From contig USIA01000100.1 of assembly GCA_900554535.1 (NCBI GenBank), forward strand, positions 1 through 7,164: DNA of 7,164 nucleotides, given 5' to 3'. A program made the position numbers and the translations under genes. Source of the stretch: an uncultured Oscillospiraceae bacterium (GTDB lineage: Bacteria; Bacillota; Clostridia; Oscillospirales; Acutalibacteraceae). This document shows, piece after piece, positions 1 to 6,549 of this stretch. The stretch's first letter is position 1. Each line of letters starts with the position of its first letter. The notes under the pieces are model-generated. The model was not told where the DNA came from, did no database searches, and was given only the letters and a program-made list of their open reading frames with translations.

Positions 1-1165
1 CTTTTAAAAGGCCGTTTTCTGTCTGGAGGGTTTGGGGGGAAAGCCGCAACGGCGGAATTAAGCAGATCACTGCGGCCACCAGGCAGATAACACAGACCAA
101 AGGACTCCTTGGCGCAGCCACGATGCCGAGCACGATCAGCACAATACAAGCGATTGACAATGGAATCCAGCTGGAACGCCGGTTGAGCAGCAAATCCATC
201 CAGCCAAATTTTTTCAGGACCTTGGTGGTGCACTTTGTCGTGTTCTCTAGGAGCGTTTCCGGCTCAGGGACGGTGGTGCCGCTGGCAGCAGCCTTTTCTT
301 CCAACGCGTTTTGTGCCTGCCGGTAAGCGCTCAGTTTTTCCAGGACCATCGCCTGGCGGCGGCGGTTTTTGCGCCGGCGTACCTTGGAGCTGACAACGAC
401 AGCCACAATAATGAGCACAATGATTATAACGGGCGATAAGAGAAGCAGAATGATTTTTATATTGTCCGCCTGCGTCTGCGCGGCGCTCGGTTTCGGAACA
501 ATTTTGGTGAAGCGTATGGAGTCCGCTATCGATTTAAGGGCTGCACTTTGCTCAGCGGTCAGTTCGCCATTTTCCCGATAGGTTTCTACCGTGTACCCCT
601 TGCCGTTCATAATGGTAAAATACCCTTCGTCCACAACATTTTTTCCATTAACCGTTGCGCGGGACACGATGTGTATAAAAGGTAGGGTGGGGGAATCATA
701 CCGTTTTGTGGTGTTTTGCGTTTCCGAACCGTCCGATAGCTTTTCCGGCTTCGCCAAATCCGATAAGAGCGTTTGAAACTGTGCGTCGGATAAACTGCGC
801 ATATCGTAATAATCGCTTGAAAATGTGCTGGCTTTTGCGGTGATATTGATCGTATAGGCGCCGCCTTCCGGCAGAATCAGCGTGGTATTATCTCCCATCC
901 TGCTTAGATCTTGTTGCTTTTGATGCCATGTTTCAGCAAGACCGACCTTTGCTAGATTGGGGTCGGTTGGGCTTGTACTTTTATTAAATGCATACATGCC
1001 AGCAGGTACCGTGAATTCCAGAAAGTCCTCTTCCATGTGCCCGACTGTTCCTGCACTCGACGATGTCTGAGCGGACGACACAGCGGCAGAGGACGCGGCC
1101 GCGGGCAGGAGTCCGATGGCCACACAGAGAATGGCAGTAGTCATTGCTGCAAACAGTTTTTTCAT
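1..1165 (-). CDS. Signal-peptide membrane protein of unknown family, 3' end outside window
   Basis: A stop-free frame of 388 codons runs from ATG 1163-1165 off the left edge. The start MKKLFAAMTTAILC and the alanine-rich region to about residue 28 form a signal peptide. Residues about 40-220 form a mixed alpha/beta extracellular domain with no obvious catalytic motif. It ends in a pattern (GKGYTVETYRENG, then AEQSAALKSIADSIRF) that resembles the last strand and helix of PsbP/Mog1-fold secreted proteins; that likeness is impression only. A strong transmembrane helix (about 236-259) is followed by the basic stretch KVRRRKNRRR (261-270), which places the following segment in the cytoplasm. Residues about 271-330 are soluble, and two hydrophobic segments follow (about 333-350 and 354-371). 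AAAGGAG lies 14 bases before the ATG, which is unusually far. The family is not recognised. The reading frame is certain, the function is not. Confidence 0.85.
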   Translation of the reverse strand, partial: MKKLFAAMTTAILCVAIGLLPAAASSAAVSSAQTSSSAGTVGHMEEDFLEFTVPAGMYAFNKSTSPTDPNLAKVGLAETWHQKQQDLSRMGDNTTLILPEGGAYTINITAKASTFSSDYYDMRSLSDAQFQTLLSDLAKPEKLSDGSETQNTTKRYDSPTLPFIHIVSRATVNGKNVVDEGYFTIMNGKGYTVETYRENGELTAEQSAALKSIADSIRFTKIVPKPSAAQTQADNIKIILLLLSPVIIIVLIIVAVVVSSKVRRRKNRRRQAMVLEKLSAYRQAQNALEEKAAASGTTVPEPETLLENTTKCTTKVLKKFGWMDLLLNRRSSWIPLSIACIVLIVLGIVAAPRSPLVCVICLVAAVICLIPPLRLSPQTLQTENGLLK

Positions 1166-1219
1166 AGTTTCAACATGCGCTCCTTTATGACCGAAAACTT
1201 GGCTTAGACAAACATTTTT

Positions 1220-1248
1220 ATTATAACATAAAATCTGCTGCATCACAA
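1220..1248 (-). promoter_or_regulatory. Sigma-A-like promoter of the minus-strand membrane protein
   Basis: Read on the minus strand, the -35 TTGTGA (1248-1243) is followed after exactly 17 bases by a perfect -10 TATAAT (1225-1220). Transcription would begin near 1213 and leave an untranslated leader of about 47 bases before the ATG at 1165. Confidence 0.7.
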
Positions 1249-1261
1249 TCCGGATCTGTGA
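1243..1261. promoter_or_regulatory. Dyad TCACA-N9-TGTGA over the -35, possible operator
   Basis: TCACA at 1243-1247 and TGTGA at 1257-1261 are inverted copies. Between them lies the 8-base palindrome ATCCGGAT (1248-1255). The left arm is the -35 of the minus-strand promoter, so a protein bound here could block RNA polymerase. That a regulator binds is inference. Confidence 0.25.
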
Positions 1262-1446
1262 CCGATTTCTGCTTTTCTGTGCAGAACTCCCAAAATATCC
1301 AAGCATTTTTACGCAGGCAGACCGCATACAGCTTGTGACAGCCGCAATATGAAGCTGACTTTCAGGATTATGGATATACTGAATCGTAAAATGATGAAAG
1401 AAATGATTACAATTATGTAAACTTATTTAAAGATTTGCAAATACTG

Positions 1447-1474
1447 TTGACTTTTATTGACAAGGAGGATACTC
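1447..1474 (+). promoter_or_regulatory. Candidate promoter of the acylation operon
   Basis: TTGACT (1447-1452) is followed after 16 bases by GATACT (1469-1474), five and four matches to the sigma-A consensus. A second TTGACA at 1457-1462 has no -10 at a suitable distance. Transcription from GATACT would start near 1481 and give a leader of roughly 88 bases. The -10 overlaps the end of a Shine-Dalgarno-like AAGGAGG, so the same bases may have another reading. Confidence 0.4.
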
Positions 1475-1500
1475 TATTAAAAGAGGGCTGCCACTTGCCG

Positions 1501-1572
1501 ATGCGCCAAAGCAGAGAAAGCAGGTTTTCCGGTAAGGGCACTCCGTGTTCGAAGGGAAGTTTGGACGAATGA
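1501..1572 (+). other. Possible 23-codon leader ORF overlapping the next start
   Basis: ATG 1501 opens a 23-codon frame ending in TGA 1570-1572, which overlaps the ATG at 1569 of the SGNH gene in an ATGA arrangement that would allow translational coupling. The upstream AGAGGG (1482-1487) is 13 bases away, too far for good initiation, so this may be chance. Confidence 0.15.
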
Positions 1573-2501
1573 ACCAACAGAACAGGAAGCGTCCCCCGAC
1601 ACGATCGCGTCCGCCCAGGCGGCCGGAGGTAGACGAGGGCGCATTTGATTATAGAGACAATGGCGGTGTGACGCGGCGGCCGTATGTGCCGCGAAAGCGG
1701 AGAAGCGCTCCTTTTCCAAGAGCAAAACCGCACCGATTTTCCCGGAAAATGAGGATGTGGATGTTCCGCATCAGCTCGATTGTGGTGGTTGTGGCACTGT
1801 GTGCGGGGATTTGGCTGATTATGCGGTCAATTATTGTCCGCACAAGTGCTCCTACAACCCCCGGCTATGCGCCTGTGTCTTCCGCTGCACTTGCGCACGG
1901 CGTAGAGAGTGCTGTCTCCGTACCGTCAGAGCCTGTGAACCCGGATGCGCTGAAGGGTGCGGCATTCATCGGTAACTCTTGTGTGGATGCACTGGACAAT
2001 TACGGTGTCATTCGGGAAGCCACTTTTTTTGCGCGTACAGGTCTGACCGTGAAGGAAGCTTTTGAAAAGCCAGTTATTAATGGCAAGGTGCCAGTTTTGG
2101 ATGAGCTCAAACAGGGCAAGACGTATCCCAAAGTCTTTTTGCTGTTTGGTGAAAACGAGTTGGGATGGTCTACAGACAATGCTTTTACGGAGGGGTATGC
2201 CAAGGTGATTCAGTCCGTGCATGCCTCTCAGCCAAAAGCCAAAGTGTATGTTCAGTCAATTTTGCCGGTTTCCAAAGCGGTTTCCGACAGGAATAAAAAC
2301 AATATCAATAATAAACGAATCAATCAGTTCAATGAGATGATCAAGCAGATCTGCAAGGAGCAGAACGCGACGTATGTGGATGTGCACAGCCAGTTTGTGA
2401 AACCCGATGGCAGCCTGATCGACGGAATTTCCACAGACGGCATTCATTTTAATAAAGATGGCTGCCAGAAGTGGGCCGACTATTTGCGTGCGCACTGCTA
2501 A
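1569..2501 (+). CDS. Membrane-anchored SGNH/GDSL hydrolase-like protein
   Basis: This is the first gene of the operon, 310 residues from ATG 1569. Residues 1 to about 62 are rich in Arg, Lys and Pro and probably cytoplasmic. A single hydrophobic segment at about 67-85 (ISSIVVVVALCAGIW) anchors a type II protein with its catalytic domain outside. The SGNH landmarks are present: block I FIGNSCVD with candidate nucleophile Ser137, block III FGENE (G194, N196), and block V DGIHF with D290 and H293. Block I has Asn where GDSL enzymes usually have Asp. In the family such proteins are esterases or O-acyltransferases. The MBOAT gene downstream favours transfer or removal of acyl groups on a surface polymer. 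An in-frame GTG at 1545, with AAGGG six bases upstream, would add eight residues. ATG 1569 has AAGGGA 11 bases upstream. The choice is not settled. Confidence 0.88.
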   Translation: MNQQNRKRPPTRSRPPRRPEVDEGAFDYRDNGGVTRRPYVPRKRRSAPFPRAKPHRFSRKMRMWMFRISSIVVVVALCAGIWLIMRSIIVRTSAPTTPGYAPVSSAALAHGVESAVSVPSEPVNPDALKGAAFIGNSCVDALDNYGVIREATFFARTGLTVKEAFEKPVINGKVPVLDELKQGKTYPKVFLLFGENELGWSTDNAFTEGYAKVIQSVHASQPKAKVYVQSILPVSKAVSDRNKNNINNKRINQFNEMIKQICKEQNATYVDVHSQFVKPDGSLIDGISTDGIHFNKDGCQKWADYLRAHC

Positions 2502-2572
2502 GATCAGATCATCCAGGCCCTTTAGCGGTCTGTTTGCTGTTGAGAAGAGAAATGGAAAAGGGGAATTTATGT

Positions 2573-3052
2573 ATGAAAATCAAGATGGGTGGAAAATGGA
2601 TTGCTGCGTTGGCGGCAATTGCACTGTGTATGAGTGTGGCAGCTTGTGGGGGCAGTGCCGCGGATGTGGATGTCAACAAAGCGGCGGATGCCATCAAATC
2701 CGGCACAACGTTTACGGATGAGCTGACAAAAACAGATACCGAAAATGCAGAAAAGCTTTATCAGGTGGATGCGTCTTTAGTGCAGGACGTGTGCGTCTAT
2801 ATCGGTACGGGTGCAACGCCGGAGGAAATCGCCGTCTGGAAAGCAAAGGACGACAACGGCGCAGCTAAGTTGAAGGAAGCGGCGCAGGGCCGTCTGGATA
2901 CGCAAAAGCAGCGCTTCACCGATTATAACCCTGAGCAGATGCCCAAGATCGAAAGCGCGGTGCTGGAGGAGAGCGGCAAAACCGTCGTTTTGTGCATTTC
3001 CGCTGACAACGATAAAGCAAAGACGGCTGTGTCACAGGCACTGAAAGGATAA
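2573..3052 (+). CDS. DUF4358-type lipoprotein
   Basis: This 159-residue protein starts at ATG 2573, with AAGGGG nine bases upstream. The frame is open further back but without a comparable ribosome site. A lipoprotein signal peptide (hydrophobic residues 10-22) ends in the lipobox VAAC, so Cys25 would be lipid-modified and hold the protein on the outer face of the membrane. The mature part has features I associate with DUF4358: EKLYQVDASLVQDVCVYIG, then a helix with EEIAVWKAKD, the run RLDTQKQRFTDYNPEQMPKI, and a final strand KTVVLCISADN. DUF4358 proteins are common in Clostridia next to MBOAT acyltransferase genes, and their biochemical role is unknown. It ends three bases before the MBOAT start, so co-expression is nearly certain. 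A role as an accessory or scaffold of the acylation complex is inference. Confidence 0.88.
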   Translation: MKIKMGGKWIAALAAIALCMSVAACGGSAADVDVNKAADAIKSGTTFTDELTKTDTENAEKLYQVDASLVQDVCVYIGTGATPEEIAVWKAKDDNGAAKLKEAAQGRLDTQKQRFTDYNPEQMPKIESAVLEESGKTVVLCISADNDKAKTAVSQALKG

Positions 3053-3055
3053 ACC

Positions 3056-4447
3056 ATGACCTTTGCCAGCCTCGTTTTTCTGTATGGATTCCTGCCAGTG
3101 GTGATGGGAATCTATTATATTCTACCGCATCGATGCCGGAATGGCTTCCTGCTGTTGGCCAATATTGTATTTTACGGCTGGGGAGAGCCCCGTTTCTTAA
3201 TTGTCATCGCGTTTGCCTGCGTGTTCAACTATTTCTTTGGCCGGGCCATTGAACACCACCGCGCAGACAAGGCAAAAGCCAAACAGATTTTCGTCATGGC
3301 TGTGATGGTCGACGTGGCCCTGTTGGCAGTATTCAAATACACCAATTTTGTCACCGGCATCCTGCATAACATCATCCCGGCGCTGCCTGTGTCGCGGATT
3401 CCGCTGCCGCTGGGCATTTCTTTTTATACGTTCCATGTGCTTTCTTATCTGATCGATGTCTATCGCGGCGACGTCCAGTCGCAAAAAAGCCTCGTTCGTT
3501 TTGGCACGTATATGTCACTTTTTCCTCAAATGGTGGCTGGCCCGATTGTTCGCTACAAAGAAATTCAGGACCAGCTTGGCATCCGGCACGAGAACCTGGA
3601 GCGTTTTGCCAGCGGCATCAAACTTTTTGCCATTGGGCTTGGCAAAAAAGTGCTGATTGCCAACCAGATGGGCCGACTTTGGGACACGCTGCAACAGCCA
3701 GGAGCACAGCTGGGTATGGTCGGCGCATGGGGCGGCGCGCTGGCGTTTACCTTTCAGATTTATTTTGATTTCAGCGGTTATTCCGATATGGCCCGCGGGC
3801 TTGGCCGTATGCTGGGCTTTGAATTGCCAATCAATTTTAACTATCCATACATTGCGCGGAGCGCCACGGAATTCTGGCGGCGCTGGCACATCACGCTGTC
3901 CCAGTGGTTCCGCGATTATGTCTATATTCCGATGGGCGGAAGCCGCCGTGGATTGCCGCACACCATTGTCAATCTGTTTGTTGTGTGGCTCTTGACCGGC
4001 ATGTGGCACGGCGCCAACTGGAATTTTATTCTGTGGGGCCTGTTTTATTTTGTCTTTTTGGCATTGGAAAAGCTTTTTCTGAAAAAATGGCTCGACCGTG
4101 CGCCTGCGTTCGTCGCGCATTTATATACGATCTTGATATTTGTACTCGGCTGGGTTCTCTTCGGCATTGAGGATCTGAGCAGCCTGGGACACTATTTTGG
4201 CCTTTTATTCGGCGCAGGCGGCTTTGCCGCGGGCGCGGACATTGCCAGCACGCTGCTGTCTTATCTGCCGCTGCTGGCGTTTGCAACATTCGGCAGTGTG
4301 CCTGTTTTGCGCAATTTGTGGCGAAAAGTTGCCGGGGGCCGCATGGCGTGGCTGCCGGAGACGATTGGCTGCGTTGCGGTACTGGTTCTGTGTACGGCGT
4401 CGTTGGTCAGTCAGGGCTACAATCCGGACCTTTATGCGCACTTTTGA
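3056..4447 (+). CDS. MBOAT membrane O-acyltransferase, AlgI/DltB/PatA type
   Basis: This 463-residue polytopic protein has about ten hydrophobic segments and is close to the usual AlgI-family length. AAAGGA lies seven bases before ATG 3056. Landmarks in order are FPQMVAGPIVRY (156-167), FDFSGYSDMARGLGRMLGF (from 237), WRRWHITLSQWFRDYVYIP with His278, and GMWHGANWNFILWG with His318, the near-invariant MBOAT histidine. The C-terminus GYNPDLYAHF is also typical. In the family, MBOATs take an acyl group from a cytoplasmic donor (acetyl-CoA in the AlgI and PatA models) and pass it across the membrane to extracellular SGNH-type partners. Here the SGNH protein lies two genes upstream and the DHHW protein directly downstream. 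It is not placed as DltB because no dltA, dltC or dltD gene is nearby. The acyl group is probably acetate; the acceptor is unknown. Confidence 0.95.
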   Translation: MTFASLVFLYGFLPVVMGIYYILPHRCRNGFLLLANIVFYGWGEPRFLIVIAFACVFNYFFGRAIEHHRADKAKAKQIFVMAVMVDVALLAVFKYTNFVTGILHNIIPALPVSRIPLPLGISFYTFHVLSYLIDVYRGDVQSQKSLVRFGTYMSLFPQMVAGPIVRYKEIQDQLGIRHENLERFASGIKLFAIGLGKKVLIANQMGRLWDTLQQPGAQLGMVGAWGGALAFTFQIYFDFSGYSDMARGLGRMLGFELPINFNYPYIARSATEFWRRWHITLSQWFRDYVYIPMGGSRRGLPHTIVNLFVVWLLTGMWHGANWNFILWGLFYFVFLALEKLFLKKWLDRAPAFVAHLYTILIFVLGWVLFGIEDLSSLGHYFGLLFGAGGFAAGADIASTLLSYLPLLAFATFGSVPVLRNLWRKVAGGRMAWLPETIGCVAVLVLCTASLVSQGYNPDLYAHF

Positions 4448-4467
4448 GCCGATTGTGAAAGGGGGAA

Positions 4468-5631
4468 ATGCACGCTGTGGATCCAAAACAGAAGCAAAAA
4501 AAGTGCCACACGCGGGCACTGCCGTTGACGGTGGCCTTCTGTGCCCTGCTGGTGGCGGGTGCGGTTTTGATTTATGCCCTGCCAAAGCAGGATTATTCTC
4601 CACGTGAGAAGCACGCGCTGGCTTCGCCGCCAAAGTTTTCCCTGGAAAACCTGATGGATGGCAGCTTCGCGGATCAGACAGAGACCTATCTTTCTGATCA
4701 TTTCCCCCTACGCCAGAGCATGGTGGGTCTCAATGCCTATTTTGGCCTTTTGACAGGGCGCAACGGCCAAAATGGCGTTTATCATGGCAAAGATGGCTGG
4801 TTGATGAACACGCCGATTGCATACAGTGCGGCTAGCCTGCAAAGCAATTTGCAGCAATTGAATGCTTTCGTGCAGAAAACCGGCCTGCCGGCGACCATGC
4901 TGGCCGTCCCTTCAACCGGCTTTGTGATGGCCAAAGAGCTGCCAGCAAACCATGCGCCTTATCCAGATGCTGCGGTGCTGGCACAGGCGCAGAAAGATAC
5001 GCAGGGCATCTGGCAGTGGGTAGATTTGCAAGAGGCGGTGCAGCCAACGGAAGGGGCCACCTATTACCGCACCGACCATCATTGGACGACCCAGGGCGCT
5101 TACCAGGCGTATTGCGCATTAGCAAAGGCCAAAGGCTTTACCCCTGTTCTGAAAAGCGCTTTTCAGATCGAGCGTGCCGGTGGATTTTATGGCACCGCTT
5201 ATGCCAAAAGCGGCTATTGGGCGACAAAGCCGGACACCATTGAACTCTGGCAGAATCCGAATTTGCAGGTGCAGGTAGAAGTGATGGATGACAATAAAAA
5301 AGACGTCGTCCGCAATAACAGCCCATTTTTCCGCCAGCAGCTGCAAGGCAGCGACCAGTATACCGTTTTTCTCGACGGCAATCACAGTCTGGTGCGTATC
5401 ACAAATCCCCGGGCATCCGGCGGCAAGCTGCTTGTGCTCAAAGACTCCTTCTCGCATTGCCTGGCGCCGTTTCTGGCGGCGCATTACCGGGAAATCGATT
5501 TGGTGGATTTGCGCTATTACAACAAAAAGCCTGTGTCCGAGTTGGTCAAGGAGCGCGGACTCACGGAGATTCTGGCCTGCTATGGCGTCGATGACCTCGT
5601 CAATGATACCAGTTTTACCTTTTTACGCTGA
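4468..5631 (+). CDS. DHHW / AlgX-AlgJ-like acetyltransferase partner
   Basis: This is the last operon gene, 387 residues, 20 bases after the MBOAT. AAAGGGGG (4458-4465) sets the start at ATG 4468; GTG 4477 is a weaker alternative. A short basic cytoplasmic end is followed by one membrane helix (about 20-38), then the typical opening YSPREKHALASPP and DHFPLRQSM. The signature TDHHWTTQGAY places Asp203, His204, His205 and Trp206 in the DHHW/AlgX family, and the later VLKDSFSHCLAPF supplies candidate nucleophile Ser327 (Ser329 is nearby). In AlgX, a serine together with an Asp-His pair transfers acetyl groups to the polysaccharide. The same chemistry here, on an unknown surface polymer, is inference from family and neighbours. 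No key residue appears missing, and codon use resembles the rest of the operon. Confidence 0.92.
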   Translation: MHAVDPKQKQKKCHTRALPLTVAFCALLVAGAVLIYALPKQDYSPREKHALASPPKFSLENLMDGSFADQTETYLSDHFPLRQSMVGLNAYFGLLTGRNGQNGVYHGKDGWLMNTPIAYSAASLQSNLQQLNAFVQKTGLPATMLAVPSTGFVMAKELPANHAPYPDAAVLAQAQKDTQGIWQWVDLQEAVQPTEGATYYRTDHHWTTQGAYQAYCALAKAKGFTPVLKSAFQIERAGGFYGTAYAKSGYWATKPDTIELWQNPNLQVQVEVMDDNKKDVVRNNSPFFRQQLQGSDQYTVFLDGNHSLVRITNPRASGGKLLVLKDSFSHCLAPFLAAHYREIDLVDLRYYNKKPVSELVKERGLTEILACYGVDDLVNDTSFTFLR

Positions 5632-5637
5632 ATGCAA

Positions 5638-5686
5638 GGAATGCCTGGATTTTGCGTCGTTGCAGGAAACCAGGCGTTCCTTTTTA
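5638..5686 (+). terminator. Rho-independent terminator of the acylation operon
   Basis: GGAATGCCTGG (5638-5648) pairs with CCAGGCGTTCC (5670-5680) over 11 bp with one G-U pair. The 21-base loop can form a further short stem (TTT-TGC with GCA-gg-AAA). TTTTTATT follows at once. It starts seven bases after the DHHW stop codon. Confidence 0.9.
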
Positions 5687-5745
5687 TTGGAATCGATGTA
5701 TAACGATCGCAAAGTGATCGGGTATTGAATTCAGGAGGGATTCTA

Positions 5746-5997
5746 ATGAAAGGGCAGAAATTGCAAACACTTTCCGGCCAGGAGGGGAAATTGGTTTGGG
5801 TGGAATTTCAGAGCGCTGATTCAGCAAGCTGCGAAAACTGCGGCGCATGCGGAACGGCCCGGCTTGCAAACCAGGTATATCACAGCGGCGTTTACCGGGT
5901 CGAGGGGCATTTCCTCGTGTCTCCGGAGGACAAAAATGTATATTTCCACGAGTTTATTCCTCGCATAGAGGCCTTTTACACCTGGGAGGAGGCATGA
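5746..5997 (+). CDS. Small CxxCxxC protein of unknown function
   Basis: This 83-residue protein starts at ATG 5746, chosen because AGGAGGG (5732-5738) lies seven bases upstream; a TTG seven codons earlier lacks such a site. There is no signal peptide or membrane segment, so it is probably cytosolic. Residues 10-22 look like a short beta region (GQEGKLVWVEFQ). Cys29, Cys32 and Cys35 follow in SCENCGACG, a spacing that fits a metal or iron-sulfur site or a redox thiol set. The C-terminal half is acidic and aromatic. The spacing recalls the N-terminus of RseC, but the membrane part of RseC is missing, so I do not assign it. It ends three bases before the prolyl-tRNA editing gene and its last codons contain that gene's ribosome site, so the two are co-translated. 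TATAAC at 5699-5704 is a possible -10 without a clear -35. Confidence 0.75.
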   Translation: MKGQKLQTLSGQEGKLVWVEFQSADSASCENCGACGTARLANQVYHSGVYRVEGHFLVSPEDKNVYFHEFIPRIEAFYTWEEA

Positions 5998-6000
5998 GCC

Positions 6001-6549
6001 GTGCAGATTGATCCGCATGTCTCCACAAAACGCCCGACGGACGCGCGCCTACCGCAGGAGATGGCATGCTATGATCTGCTGGAACACCTGCAAATCCCCT
6101 TTTGGCGAGTAGATCATACAGAGGCCGCTACCATTGAGGAGTGTGCGGAAGTCGAGCAGATTCTGGGGATCCATATCTGCAAAAATCTGTTCCTTTGCAA
6201 CCGGCAAAAGACAGCTTTTTACCTGCTGATGATGCCGGGCGACAAGCCCTTTCACACCAAGGACCTTTCCGCACAGATCGGGGCTTCCCGACTTTCCTTT
6301 GCGGACCCGACGCATATGTGGGCGTTTCTCCATGTGACGCCAGGCTCCGTAAGCATTCTGGGCCTGATGAACGACCGGGAAAACCGCGTCCGGCTGCTGA
6401 TAGACCGGGAGGTGGAGAAAAGTGAATTCCTTGGCTGTCATCCCTGTAAGAACACGACAAGTTTACGGCTGAGGACTGCCGATGTCTTACAGAAATTTCT
6501 ACCCGCCGTTGGACATGTCCCGACAATTGTCGACTTGCCGCGGTGTTAA
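6001..6549 (+). CDS. Prolyl-tRNA editing hydrolase, ProXp-ala/YbaK-like
   Basis: This 182-residue protein starts at GTG 6001, fixed by GGGAGGAGG (5984-5992) eight bases upstream inside the end of the previous gene. It matches the free-standing prolyl-tRNA-synthetase-associated (YbaK/ProX) domain throughout: LLEHLQIPFWRVDH, ICKNLFLCNR with Lys61-Asn62, RLSFADP, HVTPGSVSILGLMND with Gly115-Ser116, and GCHPCKNTTSL with His147 and Asn151. Family members deacylate mischarged tRNA, ProXp-ala cleaving Ala-tRNA(Pro), in the cytosol. Length is slightly above the usual 160-170, mainly from about 20 extra N-terminal residues. The substrate among related editing enzymes (Ala, Cys or Ser) cannot be decided by eye. 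Its stop TAA overlaps the stop of the convergent acylphosphatase gene. Confidence 0.9.
   Translation: MQIDPHVSTKRPTDARLPQEMACYDLLEHLQIPFWRVDHTEAATIEECAEVEQILGIHICKNLFLCNRQKTAFYLLMMPGDKPFHTKDLSAQIGASRLSFADPTHMWAFLHVTPGSVSILGLMNDRENRVRLLIDREVEKSEFLGCHPCKNTTSLRLRTADVLQKFLPAVGHVPTIVDLPRC

Larger units (their letters stand above)
1166..1568. other. 403-base divergent intergenic region
   Basis: This AT-rich gap separates the minus-strand membrane protein from the plus-strand acylation operon. It holds a convincing minus-strand promoter, a dyad over its -35, a weaker plus-strand promoter near 1447-1474, and a strong AAGGAGG (1462-1468) with no canonical start codon at the right distance. A short hairpin, TTCTGC-8-GCAGAA (1267-1286), has no T-run and is not a terminator. 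TATACT at 1375-1380 could be another plus-strand -10, but no matching -35 sits 16-18 bases upstream. No gene of convincing size was found here. Confidence 0.6.

Noticed and set aside
123..776. Three plus-strand frames of 61-70 codons
   Set aside because: They are antisense to the continuous 388-codon minus-strand gene and lack ribosome sites.
1243..1261. CRP/FNR-type site
   Set aside because: The CRP core is TGTGA-N6-TCACA; here the arms are in the opposite order with a nine-base gap.
3515..4120. Minus-strand open frame of 201 codons inside the MBOAT gene
   Set aside because: It lies wholly antisense to a strongly supported MBOAT gene, has no ribosome site and encodes a His/Gln/Lys-rich sequence typical of a shadow frame.
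3056..5631. D-alanylation (dlt) operon
   Set aside because: No DltA ligase or DltC carrier gene is present, and the downstream protein has DHHW/AlgX motifs rather than DltD features.
5746..5997. RseC/SoxR-reducing family assignment for the CxxCxxC protein
   Set aside because: Only the cysteine spacing is similar; the two membrane helices of RseC are absent and the rest does not resemble it.
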